A stretch of DNA of 64,000 nucleotides from Bradyrhizobium uaiense (lineage in GTDB: Bacteria; Pseudomonadota; Alphaproteobacteria; Rhizobiales; Xanthobacteraceae): the NCBI RefSeq assembly GCF_010811875.1, contig NZ_VKHP01000002.1, positions 1-64,000 of the forward strand. Direction: 5' to 3'. Under the pieces are notes generated by a model. The model saw nothing but the letters and a program-made list of their open reading frames with translations, ran no database searches and was not told where the DNA came from. Shown here in pieces: positions 62,705-64,000 of this stretch. How positions within the stretch are numbered: position 1 is the stretch's first letter; each line of letters starts with the position of its first letter. The translations under genes were made by a program, and so were the position numbers.

Positions 62705-64000
62705 TCAAGCCGAAGCGATGACGGACGCGGCGACGTCGAGCCGTGGCCCGGCATAGCGCTTGTCCTCGGGCCCGCCCTCGCCGTGGCCGACGCACCAATT
62801 GGCCGGCCATGACAATCGCTCGAGCCCGGTCGCCGATATCGCCGTGAACGAAGTCCAGCGCGCCTCACCGCTGCGTCGCCACAGCACGCCGCCCGGTCCC
62901 ATGTCCGGATAGAGCGCGATGTCGAGGTCGAAATCGCTGCCGGCGCCGAGATCGGGACCGACCCAGTAATGCGGGCTGCGCCCGCGCTCACGCCCGAGGA
63001 TCAAGGTGAGCGTCTGGTTCGGCCCGCGCAGTCCAAGCCAGAGCGGTGCGATCACGTCAGGCGCTGGCGTGCAGAGCAGGGTTTGCGGCGCGGCGGTTCC
63101 CGCAGCCGTCCGGCCCGACAATTTCAGGGCAACGACCGTCCCGGATGCCGGCGTCCCCGACAATGGCGCAAGGCTGATCCCACGCGGCAGTGGCGTCCAC
63201 GCGGTGGGGTCGAGGGCCGGCAACGGCCATGCCAGTTGCTCGCGCACGACGCCTTCGGTATCGAGCACCTGATAGCGAAGACCGTGCTGATCGAGCGCGG
63301 CCTGCACGCAATGCAGATACTCGACGCCGTCGGGCATCCGATGCGCAGTGCCGGCACCCGCCGTGCAGATCTGCAGCACGCCGCGATGGACCTGAACGTC
63401 GAAGGCGAGGATGTGGCTGCACAGATAGGCGGTGACATCGGCACGGACCAGGATATCCCAGAACCGCGCGCTGTATTCGTGGCCGATCTCGCGCTGATAG
63501 CTGCCGCTGAAGCCGTTGATGGGGTAGACGGGATGATGGCCGAGCACGAGCTTGTGCCTGGCGTCCCTGTGCTGTTCGAGGACCGCTTCCAGCCAGTCGG
63601 TCTCGACATGCCCCTCGCCGCCGAGGCCGCTCCACAGCGTGTGCACGAACACCATCACGAGATCGTCGCGGCGAACCCAGTAGGACAGGCCTTGCTGGCC
63701 GGGCGGCCCGTTGTGCGGCAGCTTCAGCACCCCGCGAAACACCGCCTCGCTCATCTCGTCATAGGTGGTGTGGTTGCCGGTCGTGTGCCACAGCGGCACC
63801 GCGCGCCGGTCGAGCCAGGCCATCTCGACCTCGAACCAATGCCGCCACTGGGCGCGCAGCGCGTCGGCGTCGGTGGTGAGGCCGACGATCTCGTCGCCGG
63901 GGAAGAGGATGAATTCGGGCGCAGGATGCAGCCGGCGCACCACATTGTTCACCGAGGCGAAGGTGCGCTCATGCAGCGCGTCGGGAACGCCCGAACAGGC
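62705..64000 (-). CDS. Metallophosphoesterase, 5' end outside the window
   Basis: A calcineurin-like phosphoesterase whose frame stays open to the right edge; about 431 residues are in the window. The metal motifs are FPGDEI, TGNHTTYDE (GNH), LGHHPVYP, and the last in LCSHILAFDVQ. A C-terminal beta-rich region (about the last 190 residues here) is outside the catalytic core. Acts on phosphate mono- or diesters; substrate unknown. The true start lies beyond 64000, since upstream residues VPDALHERTFASVNNVV continue the homology. Confidence 0.85.
   Translation of the reverse strand, partial: ACSGVPDALHERTFASVNNVVRRLHPAPEFILFPGDEIVGLTTDADALRAQWRHWFEVEMAWLDRRAVPLWHTTGNHTTYDEMSEAVFRGVLKLPHNGPPGQQGLSYWVRRDDLVMVFVHTLWSGLGGEGHVETDWLEAVLEQHRDARHKLVLGHHPVYPINGFSGSYQREIGHEYSARFWDILVRADVTAYLCSHILAFDVQVHRGVLQICTAGAGTAHRMPDGVEYLHCVQAALDQHGLRYQVLDTEGVVREQLAWPLPALDPTAWTPLPRGISLAPLSGTPASGTVVALKLSGRTAAGTAAPQTLLCTPAPDVIAPLWLGLRGPNQTLTLILGRERGRSPHYWVGPDLGAGSDFDLDIALYPDMGPGGVLWRRSGEARWTSFTAISATGLERLSWPANWCVGHGEGGPEDKRYAGPRLDVAASVIASA

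Overview
The window is high-GC chromosomal DNA from an alphaproteobacterium, most likely Bradyrhizobium or a close relative in the Nitrobacteraceae. The evidence is a short, roughly 1000-residue PutA without a DNA-binding domain beside a divergent Lrp-type regulator, a SorAB sulfite dehydrogenase pair, a diheme/ferredoxin/adenylate cyclase fusion of rhizobial type, Omp31/RopB-like and BBP2-like porins, and many short inverted repeats between genes of the kind scattered through Bradyrhizobium genomes. About 50 protein genes are supported. I saw no rRNA, tRNA, CRISPR array, transposase, integrase or phage gene. The assignment rests on recognising families and not on any database search.

Layout. 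1-7.2 kb: an AbfD/HpaB-family gene and its divergent TetR regulator, bracketed by inverted copies of an intergenic repeat, then an SDR, a hemolysin III-like protein and the ycjX-ycjF pair. 7.2-13.5 kb: a glycosyltransferase whose 3' end runs into a repeat, a membrane diheme plus [2Fe-2S] plus cyclase fusion, a small secreted protein, sorAB and a cold-shock gene. 13.6-28.4 kb: a TPR protein, a periplasmic protein, putR/putA, a CoA-transferase, a 54-residue membrane protein, a c-type cytochrome-like protein, a coiled-coil membrane protein, a cyclic-nucleotide-binding/metallo-beta-lactamase pair, an MFS transporter and a GST. 28.5-34 kb: a LemA/TPM operon and an enoyl-CoA hydratase plus two acyl-CoA dehydrogenases. 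34.1-44.7 kb, all on the minus strand: an orphan CoxL-like subunit, a DHDPS-family/epimerase/phosphoglucomutase group, an acetolactate synthase-like enzyme and an M1 aminopeptidase.

44.9-52.7 kb looks catabolic: a Tat-exported GH1 enzyme, an AraC regulator with maleylacetate reductase, an alpha/beta hydrolase, a flavin monooxygenase, a cupin and a second AraC regulator. 52.7-57.9 kb holds small exported proteins, including two tandem ones that share a C-terminal RYYGGPKSP motif, a frameshifted enoyl-CoA hydratase and two outer-membrane proteins. 58-62.1 kb is a compact signalling group: a KdpD-like kinase without the usual N-terminal domains, a KdpE-like regulator, a 40-residue membrane protein, an HtrA-fold PDZ protein that has lost its catalytic His and Ser, and a translationally coupled LuxR-type HTH protein. 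A metallophosphoesterase runs off the right edge.

The best candidates for undescribed biology are the pseudo-HtrA/LuxR pair with its neighbours, the tandem YYGGPKSP proteins, and the AbfD-like protein that lacks two of the four Fe-S ligands of the characterised enzyme.
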